Shown here piece after piece: positions 17,386 to 25,461 of a stretch of DNA of 64,000 bases (positions are counted from its first letter, which is position 1; the number at the start of each line of letters is the position of its first letter). Below the pieces are notes generated by a model. That model ran no database searches. It saw nothing but the letters and a program-made list of their open reading frames with translations, and had not been told where the DNA came from. The stretch comes from JABMMZ01 sp964438995. GTDB lineage: Bacteria; Bacteroidota; Bacteroidia; NS11-12g; UBA955. The stretch lies in the NCBI GenBank assembly GCA_964438995.1, contig CAYTMQ010000009.1, positions 76,804-140,803 on the forward strand. Direction: 5' to 3'. Made by a program: the position numbers and the translations under genes.

Positions 17386-18975
17386 ATGACAAACCAAGAG
17401 ATTTTAAACGGTATAGTAAACAATGCCGGAAATGCTTTTATCAACTTAACTCCAGATGAATTAATTGAAAAAGCGCTAGAAAGAAAAGAAGGTGTTATTA
17501 CAAGTCGCGGCGCATTAGCGGCAGACACAGGTGAGTTTACTGGCCGTTCTCCAAAAGACAAGTTTTCTGTATGCGATGACAAAACAGAAAACACTGTATG
17601 GTGGGGTCCAGTAAATACAAAATTCGAACCATCAAAATTCGATGCATTGTTAGACAAAGTATTGAACCATTACAAAGGCAAAGAATTGTTTGTTAGAGAT
17701 GCATACGCATGTGCAAATCCAAAATACAAATTGAACATCAAAGTTGTTACCGAATCTGCTTACCAAAACCTATTCGCTAATAACCTGTTCTTGCGTCCTG
17801 CCAATGGCGAAACTCAAGAAGCTGAATGGTTGATTTTAGCTGCTCCATCTTTTAAAGCAGTTGCTGCTGAAGACGGAACAAGACAACACAACTTCTCTAT
17901 CATCAACTTTAGCAAAAAAATCATCTTAATTGGTGGTTCTGGTTACACTGGTGAATTGAAAAAAGGTATCTTCACTGTGTTAAACTATATATTACCACAA
18001 GAGCGTGGCGTATTATCAATGCACTGCTCAGCTAACATTGGTGAAAAAGGTGACACAGCAATCTTCTTTGGTTTGTCTGGTACTGGTAAAACAACTTTAT
18101 CTGCAGATCCTAACAGAAAATTGATTGGTGATGATGAACACGGTTGGGATGAAGATTCAGTATTTAATTTCGAAGGTGGTTGCTATGCAAAATGTATCGA
18201 CCTTACTGAAGAAAAAGAACCACAAATCTGGAACGCTATTAAAAGAGGTTCATTAGAAGAAAACGTAAGATTCTTTGAAGGAACCAATAAAGTAAACTAC
18301 GAAGATACTTCAGTTACTGAAAACACTAGGGTTGCATATCCAATCGACTTTATCGACAACATCGCTGTACCTTCAATGGGTAAAGCACCTAAAAATATTT
18401 TCTTCTTAACTTGTGATGCGTATGGTGTATTGCCTCCAATCAGTAAGTTAACAGTAGAACAAGCAATGTACCACTTCATTTCTGGTTATACGTCTAAAGT
18501 TGCAGGTACAGAAGCTGGTATCACTGAACCACAAAGTACATTCTCTGCATGTTTCGGTCAAGCTTTCTTGCCATTACACCCAGCTAAGTATGCTGAGTTA
18601 TTGGGCGCTAAATTGAATGCTAACAAAGACATCAATGTTTGGTTGGTAAACACAGGCTGGAGCGGTGGTGGATATGGTGTAGGTAATAGAATGAAATTGT
18701 CTTATACCCGTGCTATGTTGACTGCAGCATTAAACGGCGAATTGGACAATATTGAGTATACATCTCACCCAGTGTTTGGTGTGTTAATGCCAAATTCTTG
18801 TCCAAATGTACCTCAAGAGATTTTACATCCAAGAAACACTTGGGCTGATAAAGCTGCTTACGACGCAACTGCAAATGCATTAGCTGAGAAATTCAATGAG
18901 AACTTTAAAAAGTTTGAAGATGGTTCTAGCGATGCCATCAAAAACGCAGCGCCTAAAGCGGTTCAAGCGCAATAA
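17386..18975 (+). CDS. pckA: ATP-dependent phosphoenolpyruvate carboxykinase
   Basis: The 529-aa protein matches ATP-type PEPCK over its whole length. It has RSPKDKFSV (substrate binding), YTGELKKGIFTVLNYILP with the metal-binding His in MHCSAN, the kinase-1a P-loop GLSGTGKT at 229-236, and FNFEGGCYAKCIDLTEE. It converts oxaloacetate and ATP to PEP and CO2, the entry to gluconeogenesis, or runs in reverse as a CO2-fixing step. An upstream in-frame start at 17338 would place the -7 element inside the gene, so the ATG at 17386 (MTNQEILNGI) is used. A strong terminator follows. Confidence 0.95.
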   Translation: MTNQEILNGIVNNAGNAFINLTPDELIEKALERKEGVITSRGALAADTGEFTGRSPKDKFSVCDDKTENTVWWGPVNTKFEPSKFDALLDKVLNHYKGKELFVRDAYACANPKYKLNIKVVTESAYQNLFANNLFLRPANGETQEAEWLILAAPSFKAVAAEDGTRQHNFSIINFSKKIILIGGSGYTGELKKGIFTVLNYILPQERGVLSMHCSANIGEKGDTAIFFGLSGTGKTTLSADPNRKLIGDDEHGWDEDSVFNFEGGCYAKCIDLTEEKEPQIWNAIKRGSLEENVRFFEGTNKVNYEDTSVTENTRVAYPIDFIDNIAVPSMGKAPKNIFFLTCDAYGVLPPISKLTVEQAMYHFISGYTSKVAGTEAGITEPQSTFSACFGQAFLPLHPAKYAELLGAKLNANKDINVWLVNTGWSGGGYGVGNRMKLSYTRAMLTAALNGELDNIEYTSHPVFGVLMPNSCPNVPQEILHPRNTWADKAAYDATANALAEKFNENFKKFEDGSSDAIKNAAPKAVQAQ

Positions 18976-18993
18976 TACTTAATTGAAATAATG

Positions 18994-19026
18994 AAAAAGG
19001 CAGTGCTAATAACACTGCCTTTTTTT
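18994..19026 (+). terminator. Rho-independent terminator after pckA
   Basis: A stem AAAGGCAGTG / CACTGCCTTT with a short loop is followed by a run of T. It reads well on both strands and may also serve the convergent membrane protein gene. Confidence 0.85.
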
Positions 19027-19033
19027 ATGTCTT

Positions 19034-19879
19034 TTATAAGCTGATTTTCTTTCTGTTTTTAAGCAGCAATGCTCTCACAATAAAGAAGCTGAAAATGGCC
19101 AGAATAATGCTGTTCTCTAACCAATATTCGCCTGGTGAAATCCATATTTCTTTCAAGAAATTCCATCGACCCAGTATCTCTATAAAATTCCAAAAAATAA
19201 CCACTGTAGGAATGGCATATTTAATCGCAAAATCAAACTGTTTTACTTTTAATAGGTTTTTAGCCAAGAAGATTGAGCAGAACAGTGAGCCAAATGCCAC
19301 GAAGTATGTTGCCCAATGCTTATCGCCTGCTATATCATTGTCGTAAACCAGCAATAGCACTAAGTAAAATGTCCACATCACCATAATGGTTTCAAAAAAT
19401 GTGATGCTGGCATGTGGACGTTTGTCATTGCCTAGGTTGACTTTGATGTTCAAAAGCTTTTGTATCCAGATAAATAAAATGCACTTGCTCGATGTGAAAA
19501 CTAATAGGAAGAATACAGTTGTCAATAAGCCAATCGATGACATCATCACCAAATATTCTGAACGGGTAGTGATTTCATTGTTTTCCATCAAAGGAGCTAC
19601 ATTCAATTTCTCTGCTATCCAAACAAATGAGAACTCTATCCATCCTGTCCAAACCAAAACACCACCGATGAATCCCAGTATGGTTGACTGTATCGGGAAT
19701 TCATTCTTTTTAACACCCCAATACAAAAGCACTATCCCTAGAATGCCAATCAATGATGCTACAAAGTATTTGTTGATATGAATCAATTCTTGATTTAAAA
19801 CCATTAAAGTATGGCCAAGCGGAATCGAGAACAACACGATGAGAAAAGCCAATATACCTTTGTTGATTTGCAACTTCAT
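19034..19879 (-). CDS. Multi-spanning membrane protein, 281 aa
   Basis: The protein has about eight hydrophobic segments spread over its length (for example about residues 9-28, 38-55, 68-85, 110-130, 163-181, 190-207) and no domain I recognise. The C-terminus is Lys/Arg-rich (KNRKKISL), which fits a cytoplasmic tail. It is a single-gene unit. The promoter region holds a TAnnTTTG element flanked by two copies of a 12-base inverted repeat, so it is probably under a specific repressor. An iron link is possible because it adjoins the TonB receptor/DtxR genes, but that is inference. Confidence 0.6.
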   Translation of the reverse strand: MKLQINKGILAFLIVLFSIPLGHTLMVLNQELIHINKYFVASLIGILGIVLLYWGVKKNEFPIQSTILGFIGGVLVWTGWIEFSFVWIAEKLNVAPLMENNEITTRSEYLVMMSSIGLLTTVFFLLVFTSSKCILFIWIQKLLNIKVNLGNDKRPHASITFFETIMVMWTFYLVLLLVYDNDIAGDKHWATYFVAFGSLFCSIFLAKNLLKVKQFDFAIKYAIPTVVIFWNFIEILGRWNFLKEIWISPGEYWLENSIILAIFSFFIVRALLLKNRKKISL

Positions 19880-19888
19880 AATTTATAA

Positions 19889-19972
19889 TTATTCTAAATA
19901 ATTGGCAAATATATACGTATTTATGTAATAATTGCAATAGTTGCGGACTAATGTGCAAAAATTATTTAGAAT
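19889..19972 (-). promoter_or_regulatory. Promoter with flanking inverted repeats, possible repressor sites
   Basis: A minus-strand -7 element TATATTTG (19908-19915) is flanked by ATTCTAAATAAT at 19893-19904 and its exact reverse complement ATTATTTAGAAT at 19961-19972. The proximal copy is itself in a small palindrome (AATTATT-CTA-AATAATT, 19889-19905) that covers the expected transcription start; the distal copy lies upstream of the -33 position. This is the arrangement expected of paired operator sites. Confidence 0.45.
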
Positions 19973-20037
19973 CTTTTTAAATAAACAATGACTAAGGCTG
20001 TGTTTTCAACCTTAAAAACTAAAATAGCTTTTCGGTC

Positions 20038-22338
20038 CTATCTTATTGAATAGCTGAAACCAAGAAAGAACCTTATGCCTTGATTTGGCGCATACACATA
20101 ATTTGGGTCGAAGCTTAAGGCATAAGGATTTTCTGGAGTGGCAATGATTTTGCCGTTTGTGTCGTAGTTTACTTGTTTATCGAATGGGTCGTTGCTTCTA
20201 GCAATTAAGAAAGGGTTGTTTTTGCTTGGGGTCCAATTAAGTAAATTTTTAACACCTGCAAAGAGTTTAAAATCTTTTGAAAATTTGAATCCAGAAAAAT
20301 TGAACTTGATGTTTTGTATGCTCCACCATGGTGAGTTTGCTTGACGTGGATCTTTCTCGCCAAGTAAAGGGAGTAGCATCGGACTGTAAAGATTGCCGGT
20401 ATAATCTATCGCCAATTTAGAGCCTTTGAAAGTATACGTTAAAGCCCATGTGCCCGATAACCTCTCTGTTAGTAACGGTCTTCTTTTTATGTTATCGTTG
20501 ATGGTGTACACATTCAATAATGATGAACCAATCATTGCATTGAAACCATTTTTTAGCGTGATATCAGTGTTGAGTGAAAGACCAGAACTGACGCTGTATC
20601 CATTGATGTTGTCATAGATGATGGCATTTGGGTCGCTTAGATAATCGGCAATGATTCTATTGTCGAAATAGGTATAAAAAGCAGAGAAATCAGTTGTTAG
20701 TAAATTGCTAGAACGCCATCTGAATTTTTTGATGTAGTTAAGATTGATGTTGTATGAACGCTCAGGATTCAAAGCGTTTTTAATGACAACAGTTCTCGCT
20801 CCGGTTAAAGCTGCATGGTCTTCGGTAAAAAGGTTGACCACTCTAAATCCAGTTCCAAAATTCAACCTCAAAGTATTGTTAAGATTGATGATGTATTTGT
20901 ATGCCAAACGAGGGGTATATATATTGCCATGCACAGAATGTCTGTCGTATCTCATACCCATTAACAAGCGTTGTTTTTTAGAAAGTTTGATGTCGTCTTG
21001 AACAAATACGCCAGGTAACGTAGTTAGTTGTATCTGATTGTTTAATTGACCATTTACGATGTTTTGAGTGGCTACGGTATTGTCGTCGTATTGAGTTAAG
21101 CGATATGTTGTACCAAATAGTACATCATGTTGACCAAAAGTTTTATCCCAAGTTAGTTGAGCAAAACCAATTTGTTGTAGTGCATTGAAAGGAACAGTGC
21201 CATAAAAACTATTTTGATGATGGCGATTGAAACTGAAACTAAACAAGATGTTTTCTTTAACTGGCAATTGGTATTGACCCAGCAATTCGATTCTATTCGT
21301 ATAAATGCTCTCACCGTAAATGCTATCACCACCTCTAAATTTGGTATTCCATCTAACATCTCCGCCCCATCTGTTTTCTGTGAAGAATCGCGCTGCTACT
21401 TGCATTTGTTTGCCACTGTTTCTATTGAATTTCCATTTTTGAAAAGCAGATATGCGCTTTTGTAGGGTGACATCAGTAAAGTTATCGTTGTTATTGTCTT
21501 TTATTAGGTTGTAGTAGTAAATGTTTAATCCATTTAAGATGTCAACCTTTTTTTTGATGTTGAATTTGTAACTCAAATCAAGATTGTGTTCGCTCCAACT
21601 GGTAGAAAACATTTCTATATTGACTTTATCTGAATTAGAAGGTCTTTTAGTGATGATATTGATTAAACCACCAACAGCTTCAGAGCCGTACAAAGTAGAG
21701 GCTGGACCTTTGATGATTTCAATTCTTTCAATGAGGGAATTCGGAATTCCTGATAGTCCGTATACTGTAGACAAACTGCTTACTATCGGCATGCCATCAA
21801 TTAGTATCATGGTATACGGACCCTCAAGTCCGTTGATGTGAACATCACCAGTATTACAAACATTGCAATTGACCTGAGGTCGCACACCATTGACATTTTG
21901 CAAGGCTTCAAATAGGTTAGGTGTCGGATTCTTTTTAAAATACAAAGGCGTATATACCTCTATGTTTACCGGACTTTCTAATCGTTTCACAGGCTTTAAA
22001 GAGCCAGTCACAACAACATCTTTGATCAATTCATGAACGTATATCAATTCTATATTAAAGGTAAGAGTATCGAGTAGTTTAATATGGAAATTGAAACTTG
22101 TGTCTTTAAAATTGCTTGCGTTAATTGTAAAAGAGTACATCCCAGAATCGTTTAACTGCATCTTAAAATTACCAGCACTATCAGAGCGAAAGGTGTATTT
22201 TGATTTCCCCACGACCTCAATATCTATTTTCTTAGCGACTTTATTTCTGCTGCTGAGATGCCCTTGAATCACTTGGGCATTCAGCATACACACAGTATAG
22301 TATGCAGCAAGAAGTAATATCGATTTTAACAAATTCAT
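20038..22338 (-). CDS. TonB-dependent outer-membrane receptor
   Basis: The 766-aa protein has a signal peptide (ends MLNAQ) and an N-terminal carboxypeptidase-like regulatory domain. A plug domain follows with VVTGSLKPVKRLESPVNI, INGLEGPYTMILIDGMPIVSSL and IERIEIIKGPASTLYGSEAVGGLINIITK, then a long beta-barrel ending in a C-terminal aromatic strand (FFLGFSYSIR). This is the FepA/colicin-receptor type, normally for ferric siderophores, haem or cobalamin. The promoter overlaps a DtxR-like palindrome, which supports iron or manganese control. The ATG at 22336-22338 is used because the longer TTG start lies inside the -7 element. Confidence 0.88.
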   Translation of the reverse strand: MNLLKSILLLAAYYTVCMLNAQVIQGHLSSRNKVAKKIDIEVVGKSKYTFRSDSAGNFKMQLNDSGMYSFTINASNFKDTSFNFHIKLLDTLTFNIELIYVHELIKDVVVTGSLKPVKRLESPVNIEVYTPLYFKKNPTPNLFEALQNVNGVRPQVNCNVCNTGDVHINGLEGPYTMILIDGMPIVSSLSTVYGLSGIPNSLIERIEIIKGPASTLYGSEAVGGLINIITKRPSNSDKVNIEMFSTSWSEHNLDLSYKFNIKKKVDILNGLNIYYYNLIKDNNNDNFTDVTLQKRISAFQKWKFNRNSGKQMQVAARFFTENRWGGDVRWNTKFRGGDSIYGESIYTNRIELLGQYQLPVKENILFSFSFNRHHQNSFYGTVPFNALQQIGFAQLTWDKTFGQHDVLFGTTYRLTQYDDNTVATQNIVNGQLNNQIQLTTLPGVFVQDDIKLSKKQRLLMGMRYDRHSVHGNIYTPRLAYKYIINLNNTLRLNFGTGFRVVNLFTEDHAALTGARTVVIKNALNPERSYNINLNYIKKFRWRSSNLLTTDFSAFYTYFDNRIIADYLSDPNAIIYDNINGYSVSSGLSLNTDITLKNGFNAMIGSSLLNVYTINDNIKRRPLLTERLSGTWALTYTFKGSKLAIDYTGNLYSPMLLPLLGEKDPRQANSPWWSIQNIKFNFSGFKFSKDFKLFAGVKNLLNWTPSKNNPFLIARSNDPFDKQVNYDTNGKIIATPENPYALSFDPNYVYAPNQGIRFFLGFSYSIR

Positions 22339-22365
22339 AGTTAATACAATGAAATTTTCCGGGTG

Positions 22366-22373
22366 CAAAACTA
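22366..22373 (-). promoter_or_regulatory. -7 element of the TonB receptor gene
   Basis: TAGTTTTG on the minus strand, with a TTTG -33 match at 22394-22397 at a spacing of 20 bases. The -33 box touches the palindrome at 22379-22394. Confidence 0.6.
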
Positions 22374-22378
22374 TAAAA

Positions 22379-22394
22379 GTTAGACTAATCTAAC
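22379..22394. promoter_or_regulatory. DtxR/IdeR-like operator between divergent genes
   Basis: GTTAGACTAATCTAAC has 6-base perfect arms (GTTAGA/TCTAAC) and contains TTAGnCTAA, the core of the known DtxR/IdeR iron box. It sits between the -7 elements of the TonB receptor and of the DtxR-family regulator gene, abutting the receptor's -33 box. The regulator encoded next door is the obvious ligand, giving iron-dependent repression of the receptor and autoregulation. Confidence 0.65.
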
Positions 22395-22417
22395 AAATTT
22401 TGTTTGATATTTTTTTC

Positions 22418-22425
22418 TATATTTG
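22418..22425 (+). promoter_or_regulatory. -7 element of the DtxR-family gene
   Basis: TATATTTG, 4 bases before the ATG at 22430, so the transcript is close to leaderless. Confidence 0.5.
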
Positions 22426-22429
22426 CACA

Positions 22430-23131
22430 ATGTTGTCATTTACTGAGGAAAATTATCTCAAGGCATTGTATCAAATCATTTACGAAAACAGCAAGAAAAA
22501 GGATGCTGGTACCAATGAATTGGCTTCGCATTTGGGTGTAAAGCCTGCCACAGTAAACGACATGCTGAAAAAATTAAAAGAGAAGAAACTCATCAATTAT
22601 GAAAAATACGGTAAAATTCAGTTGACAAAATCGGGCATCAAAGCTGGATTAGAAGTGATCAGAAAACACAGACTATGGGAAACATTTTTGTGTTCGAAAT
22701 TGGGATTCGAGTGGGATGAGGTGCATGATATTGCCGAGCAGTTAGAACACATTCAAAGTCAGGAGTTGATAGAAAAGCTCGATAAATTTCTCGACTACCC
22801 AGAATTTGATCCACATGGAGATGTCATACCAAATTCGAAAGGGGAGGTAAAATACAAGCACAACACCACCTTAGCACAGATAGAGCCGGGTCAGACTTGT
22901 AAAATGGTGGCAGTGAAAGACAATTCGGCCCCATTTTTAAAATATGTAATTGAAGTTGGATTGGGTATTAACAACATGATACAAGTGAAGTCAAAAAATC
23001 CATACGACGAGTTGTTACAAATAGAAGTCAATGGAAAACTCTCTAATGTTTCTCAAAAATTTGCCGAGAACATCTACATCTTATGTCAAGATTGTTTGAA
23101 GGGCAAAAAATGCCATTTGCATTGTCAATAA
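22430..23131 (+). CDS. DtxR/MntR-family metal-dependent repressor
   Basis: The 233-aa protein has an N-terminal winged helix (TEENYLKALYQII, then ASHLGVKPATVNDMLKKLKEKKLINYEKYGKIQLT) and a metal-binding dimerisation domain with HRLWETFLCSKLG and EVHDIAEQLEHIQSQELIEKLD, including the Cys/His/Glu ligands expected for iron or manganese. A FeoA-like SH3 domain follows, as in three-domain DtxR/IdeR proteins. It should repress iron-uptake genes when metal is bound. The unusual C-terminal tail CQDCLKGKKCHLHC carries four cysteines and could bind a further metal (inference). It faces the TonB receptor across a matching palindrome. Confidence 0.88.
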   Translation: MLSFTEENYLKALYQIIYENSKKKDAGTNELASHLGVKPATVNDMLKKLKEKKLINYEKYGKIQLTKSGIKAGLEVIRKHRLWETFLCSKLGFEWDEVHDIAEQLEHIQSQELIEKLDKFLDYPEFDPHGDVIPNSKGEVKYKHNTTLAQIEPGQTCKMVAVKDNSAPFLKYVIEVGLGINNMIQVKSKNPYDELLQIEVNGKLSNVSQKFAENIYILCQDCLKGKKCHLHCQ

Positions 23132-23205
23132 AGTCCATTGTTTATGGGTTAATGGATAGTTTTGAAAGTCAAAAGTTAAAAGTCAAAAGTCAAAAAAGGG
23201 AATAG

Positions 23206-23242
23206 GCGTTAGGATTTAGGATTTAGTGGGCTTACGCGAGAC
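23206..23242 (+). repeat. Dispersed intergenic repeat, copy 1
   Basis: Copy of an element with core TTAGGATTTAGGATTTAG followed by TGGGCTnACGCGAGAC. Other copies are at 23806, 33897 and 33985. Confidence 0.75.
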
Positions 23243-23331
23243 AAAAAAGTCAAATGGGAGCGAAGCGGACATCCCGCGCCGTTGTGAGTTTTCGTACAAG
23301 GGTTGCGGGAAGTCAAAAAAGGGAATAAACG

Positions 23332-23496
23332 CAGGTCATAGGGCTGTGCCCGAGACAATATAATAATTTATAAACACCATCACAACGAGCTACAGAGTAG
23401 CGTCTTGTCATCGACAAGATATTAGCCCAGGTTGAATATTTTTGAAAAAAATTTGAGGCCTGGGTTTTTGTAGGGTCGATGGGCATGCCCTCGACA
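23332..23496 (+). repeat. Direct repeat of about 165 bp, copy 1
   Basis: Nearly identical to 23529-23693 over most of its length, including ACGAGCTACAGAGTAGCGTC and an inverted pair CCCAGG/CCTGGG. Both copies end in a TCGATGGGC...-type segment. There is no open frame worth annotating. Confidence 0.85.
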
Positions 23497-23528
23497 TAAC
23501 GCAATCATCAATGTTCAGGATTTCTTAT

Positions 23529-23693
23529 AGGTCGCAGGGCTTTGCCCAAGACAATATAACAATTTATAAACACCATCACAACGAGCTACAGAGTAGCGTC
23601 TTGTCATCGACAAGATATTAGCCCAGGTTGAATATTTTTGAAAAAAATATGAGGCCTGGGTTCTTGTAAGGTCGATGGGCTGCGCCCGAGACA
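23529..23693 (+). repeat. Direct repeat of about 165 bp, copy 2
   Basis: Second copy of the element at 23332, offset by about 197 bases. Differences are a handful of substitutions. Confidence 0.85.
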
Positions 23694-23702
23694 ATCATTT
23701 CA

Positions 23703-23786
23703 AACCACAGAGTCACAGAGCTCACAGAGTTTTCACAGAGATGATTTCTTAGTGATCTTTGTGCCTTCTTCGTGCGCTTTGTGGTA
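23703..23786. repeat. Imperfect inverted repeat with CACAGAG units
   Basis: The left arm AACCACAGAGTCACAGAG and the right arm CTTTGTGCCTTCTTCG...CTTTGTGGT are complementary in blocks, so the segment can form a long imperfect hairpin. CACAGAG is repeated four times in the left part. Confidence 0.6.
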
Positions 23787-23805
23787 AAAAGTTGATGTAA
23801 GAGAT

Positions 23806-23843
23806 AGGCGTTTGGATTTAGGATTTAGTGGGCTAACGCGAGC
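23806..23843 (+). repeat. Dispersed intergenic repeat, copy 2
   Basis: Same element as at 23206, here with GGGCTAACGCGAGC at its end. Confidence 0.75.
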
Positions 23844-23981
23844 AACAATTTGCAATTTTTATAGAGGTCATAACGCCTGCCCGGCATCGAGTTGAGTCTT
23901 CGAGACTCTGATGAGGGGTCGGAGGTTCCTTCGTCGCAGACTTCACCTGCCCGAATGAATTCATTCAGGCGGGGGCTACCG

Positions 23982-24116
23982 AACGTCGGAGGTTGTAACA
24001 TCGGAGGTCATAACGTCTGAGGTCATAACGTCTGAGGTTATAACGTCGGAGGTTATAACGTCGGAGGTCGTAACGTCGGAAGTTGAAACATCGGAGGTTG
24101 AAACATCGGAGGTCGG
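23982..24116 (+). repeat. Tandem array of nine 15-bp units
   Basis: Nine consecutive 15-base units with consensus AACGTCGGAGGTTAT. Positions 4, 7, 10, 13, 14 and 15 vary between units. The preceding 60 bases contain a partial CGTCGGAGG/GGTCGGAGGTTCC motif as well. The whole interval 23132-24245 holds these repeats and no convincing gene. Confidence 0.9.
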
Positions 24117-24212
24117 AGGTTCCCAAACCAAATACCCAATTTTCAGCATTAAATTACCATTATAAATTTATTAACATTCTGAAAAACTGATTTTCGTCAA
24201 TATTATTTATAA

Positions 24213-24221
24213 TTAGTCTAA
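24213..24221. promoter_or_regulatory. Second DtxR-like box, upstream of the porin operon
   Basis: TTAGTCTAA is the same TTAGnCTAA core as in the box at 22379-22394, inside a longer imperfect palindrome. It overlaps the -33 position of the promoter whose -7 element is at 24233-24240, which fits repression. Confidence 0.5.
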
Positions 24222-24232
24222 ATAAAAATTTA

Positions 24233-24240
24233 TATATTTG
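24233..24240 (+). promoter_or_regulatory. -7 element of the porin-imelysin operon
   Basis: TATATTTG, 5 bases before the ATG at 24246; the mRNA is close to leaderless. Confidence 0.55.
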
Positions 24241-24245
24241 CGGCC

Positions 24246-25460
24246 ATGAAAAAACACCTTTTACTATTCGTGGTTTTGATTTCTGTTTTTAATATTACAG
24301 AAGCGCAGATTTTAACTAAGGAAGATTCTTTGGCTGCTGGTTTGAATGTTAGTGGTAAAACAACTGTTATTAGCGGTTATGGCGAAATGATGGGCTCTTA
24401 CAATCAAGGAACTCAAACAGCCAATGCATCGGTTACTAGATTCGTTACCTTTATGGGGCATAGATTCAGTAAAAAAGTGACCTTGTTCTCTGAGTTAGAG
24501 TTGGAAAATGCAAAAGTATCAGGTGGCTCTGGTGGCGAATTTTCAATCGAACAGGCTTTTATCAAATTTGATTTGAATAGAAGCAACTACATCATCGCTG
24601 GTTTGTTTATTCCGCGTATTGGTATCATCAACGAAAACCACTTGCCAACAACCTACAATGGCAACAACAGACATTTTGTTGAAACCTCTTTGATTCCTGC
24701 TACTTGGAGAGAAATTGGCGTTGGATTATATGGTCGCTTTGATAGATTGCCTGGCTTCAATTACTATCTAGGTTTAACCAATGGATTGAGCAGCGCAAAT
24801 TTTGCAAGACAAACTGGCATTAGAGACGGTCGTTTTGAAGGTAGTAATGCTACAGCGTCTAACTTAGCAGTAAGTGCAGCAGCATTGTACTATTATAAAA
24901 ATTTTAGATTTCAGGCCTCTGGTTATTTTGGAGGAAGTGCAGGGATAACGCCACAAGCCGCTGATAGTTTGCAGTTGAACAGTGGTGTTTTTGGAACACC
25001 AGTAGCTTTAGCTGAATGTAACATTCAGTATTCAGGTGAACGTTGGGGTTTTAAAACATTGGCAACTACCATCTCTTTGCCGGATGCTTTTCAAATCAAC
25101 AGAGCGTATGCCAACAACGTAGCCAATCAAATGTTAGGTGCGTTTGCTGAAGTCAATTACAACTTCATGAAATCGAAAGATGTGTTCTCTAAAAAACTAA
25201 TTGGATTTGCCAGATACGAATGGTACGATTTGAATTATAAAATGCCAACAAATGGTGTTAGAGACAATGCGTTAAATGCTCAATATTTTGTTTACGGACT
25301 TACATACAAACCAGTAGTAGGTGTCGCTATAAAAGCTGATGTGGTCAATAAAATTACAGGTACACCAAATCCTGATTTTAATTTAACACCATTTCCTCAA
25401 GCGCCTAGATACTTGCAAAACAACTGGTTTTACAACATTGGTCTAGCGTATAATTTCTAA
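24246..25460 (+). CDS. Outer-membrane porin-like protein
   Basis: The 404-aa protein has a signal peptide (ends TEAQ). A beta-barrel follows, with many glycine/aromatic strands, for example VISGYGEMMGSYN, ATWREIGVGLYGRF and RYLQNNWFYNIGLAYNF as the last strand. It resembles the phosphate-selective porin / OprO-type barrels of Bacteroidota. As first gene of the operon with a Rieske protein, imelysin and a di-heme oxidoreductase, it is likely an iron-limitation-induced channel, but its substrate is inferred only from context. It ends one base before the Rieske gene start. Confidence 0.75.
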   Translation: MKKHLLLFVVLISVFNITEAQILTKEDSLAAGLNVSGKTTVISGYGEMMGSYNQGTQTANASVTRFVTFMGHRFSKKVTLFSELELENAKVSGGSGGEFSIEQAFIKFDLNRSNYIIAGLFIPRIGIINENHLPTTYNGNNRHFVETSLIPATWREIGVGLYGRFDRLPGFNYYLGLTNGLSSANFARQTGIRDGRFEGSNATASNLAVSAAALYYYKNFRFQASGYFGGSAGITPQAADSLQLNSGVFGTPVALAECNIQYSGERWGFKTLATTISLPDAFQINRAYANNVANQMLGAFAEVNYNFMKSKDVFSKKLIGFARYEWYDLNYKMPTNGVRDNALNAQYFVYGLTYKPVVGVAIKADVVNKITGTPNPDFNLTPFPQAPRYLQNNWFYNIGLAYNF

Positions 25461-25461
25461 T

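Noticed and set aside
20000..20030. Hairpin TAAGGCTG/CAACCTTA between the membrane protein and TonB receptor genes considered as a terminator
   Set aside because: The stem has a mismatch and no T run follows on the minus strand, where the receptor gene would need it.
22339..22368. TTG at 22368 as start of the TonB receptor
   Set aside because: It lies inside the TAGTTTTG -7 element; the ATG at 22336-22338 gives a normal signal peptide.
23982..24116. Tandem array considered as a CRISPR array
   Set aside because: Units are 15 bp and directly adjacent with no spacers; no cas genes are present.
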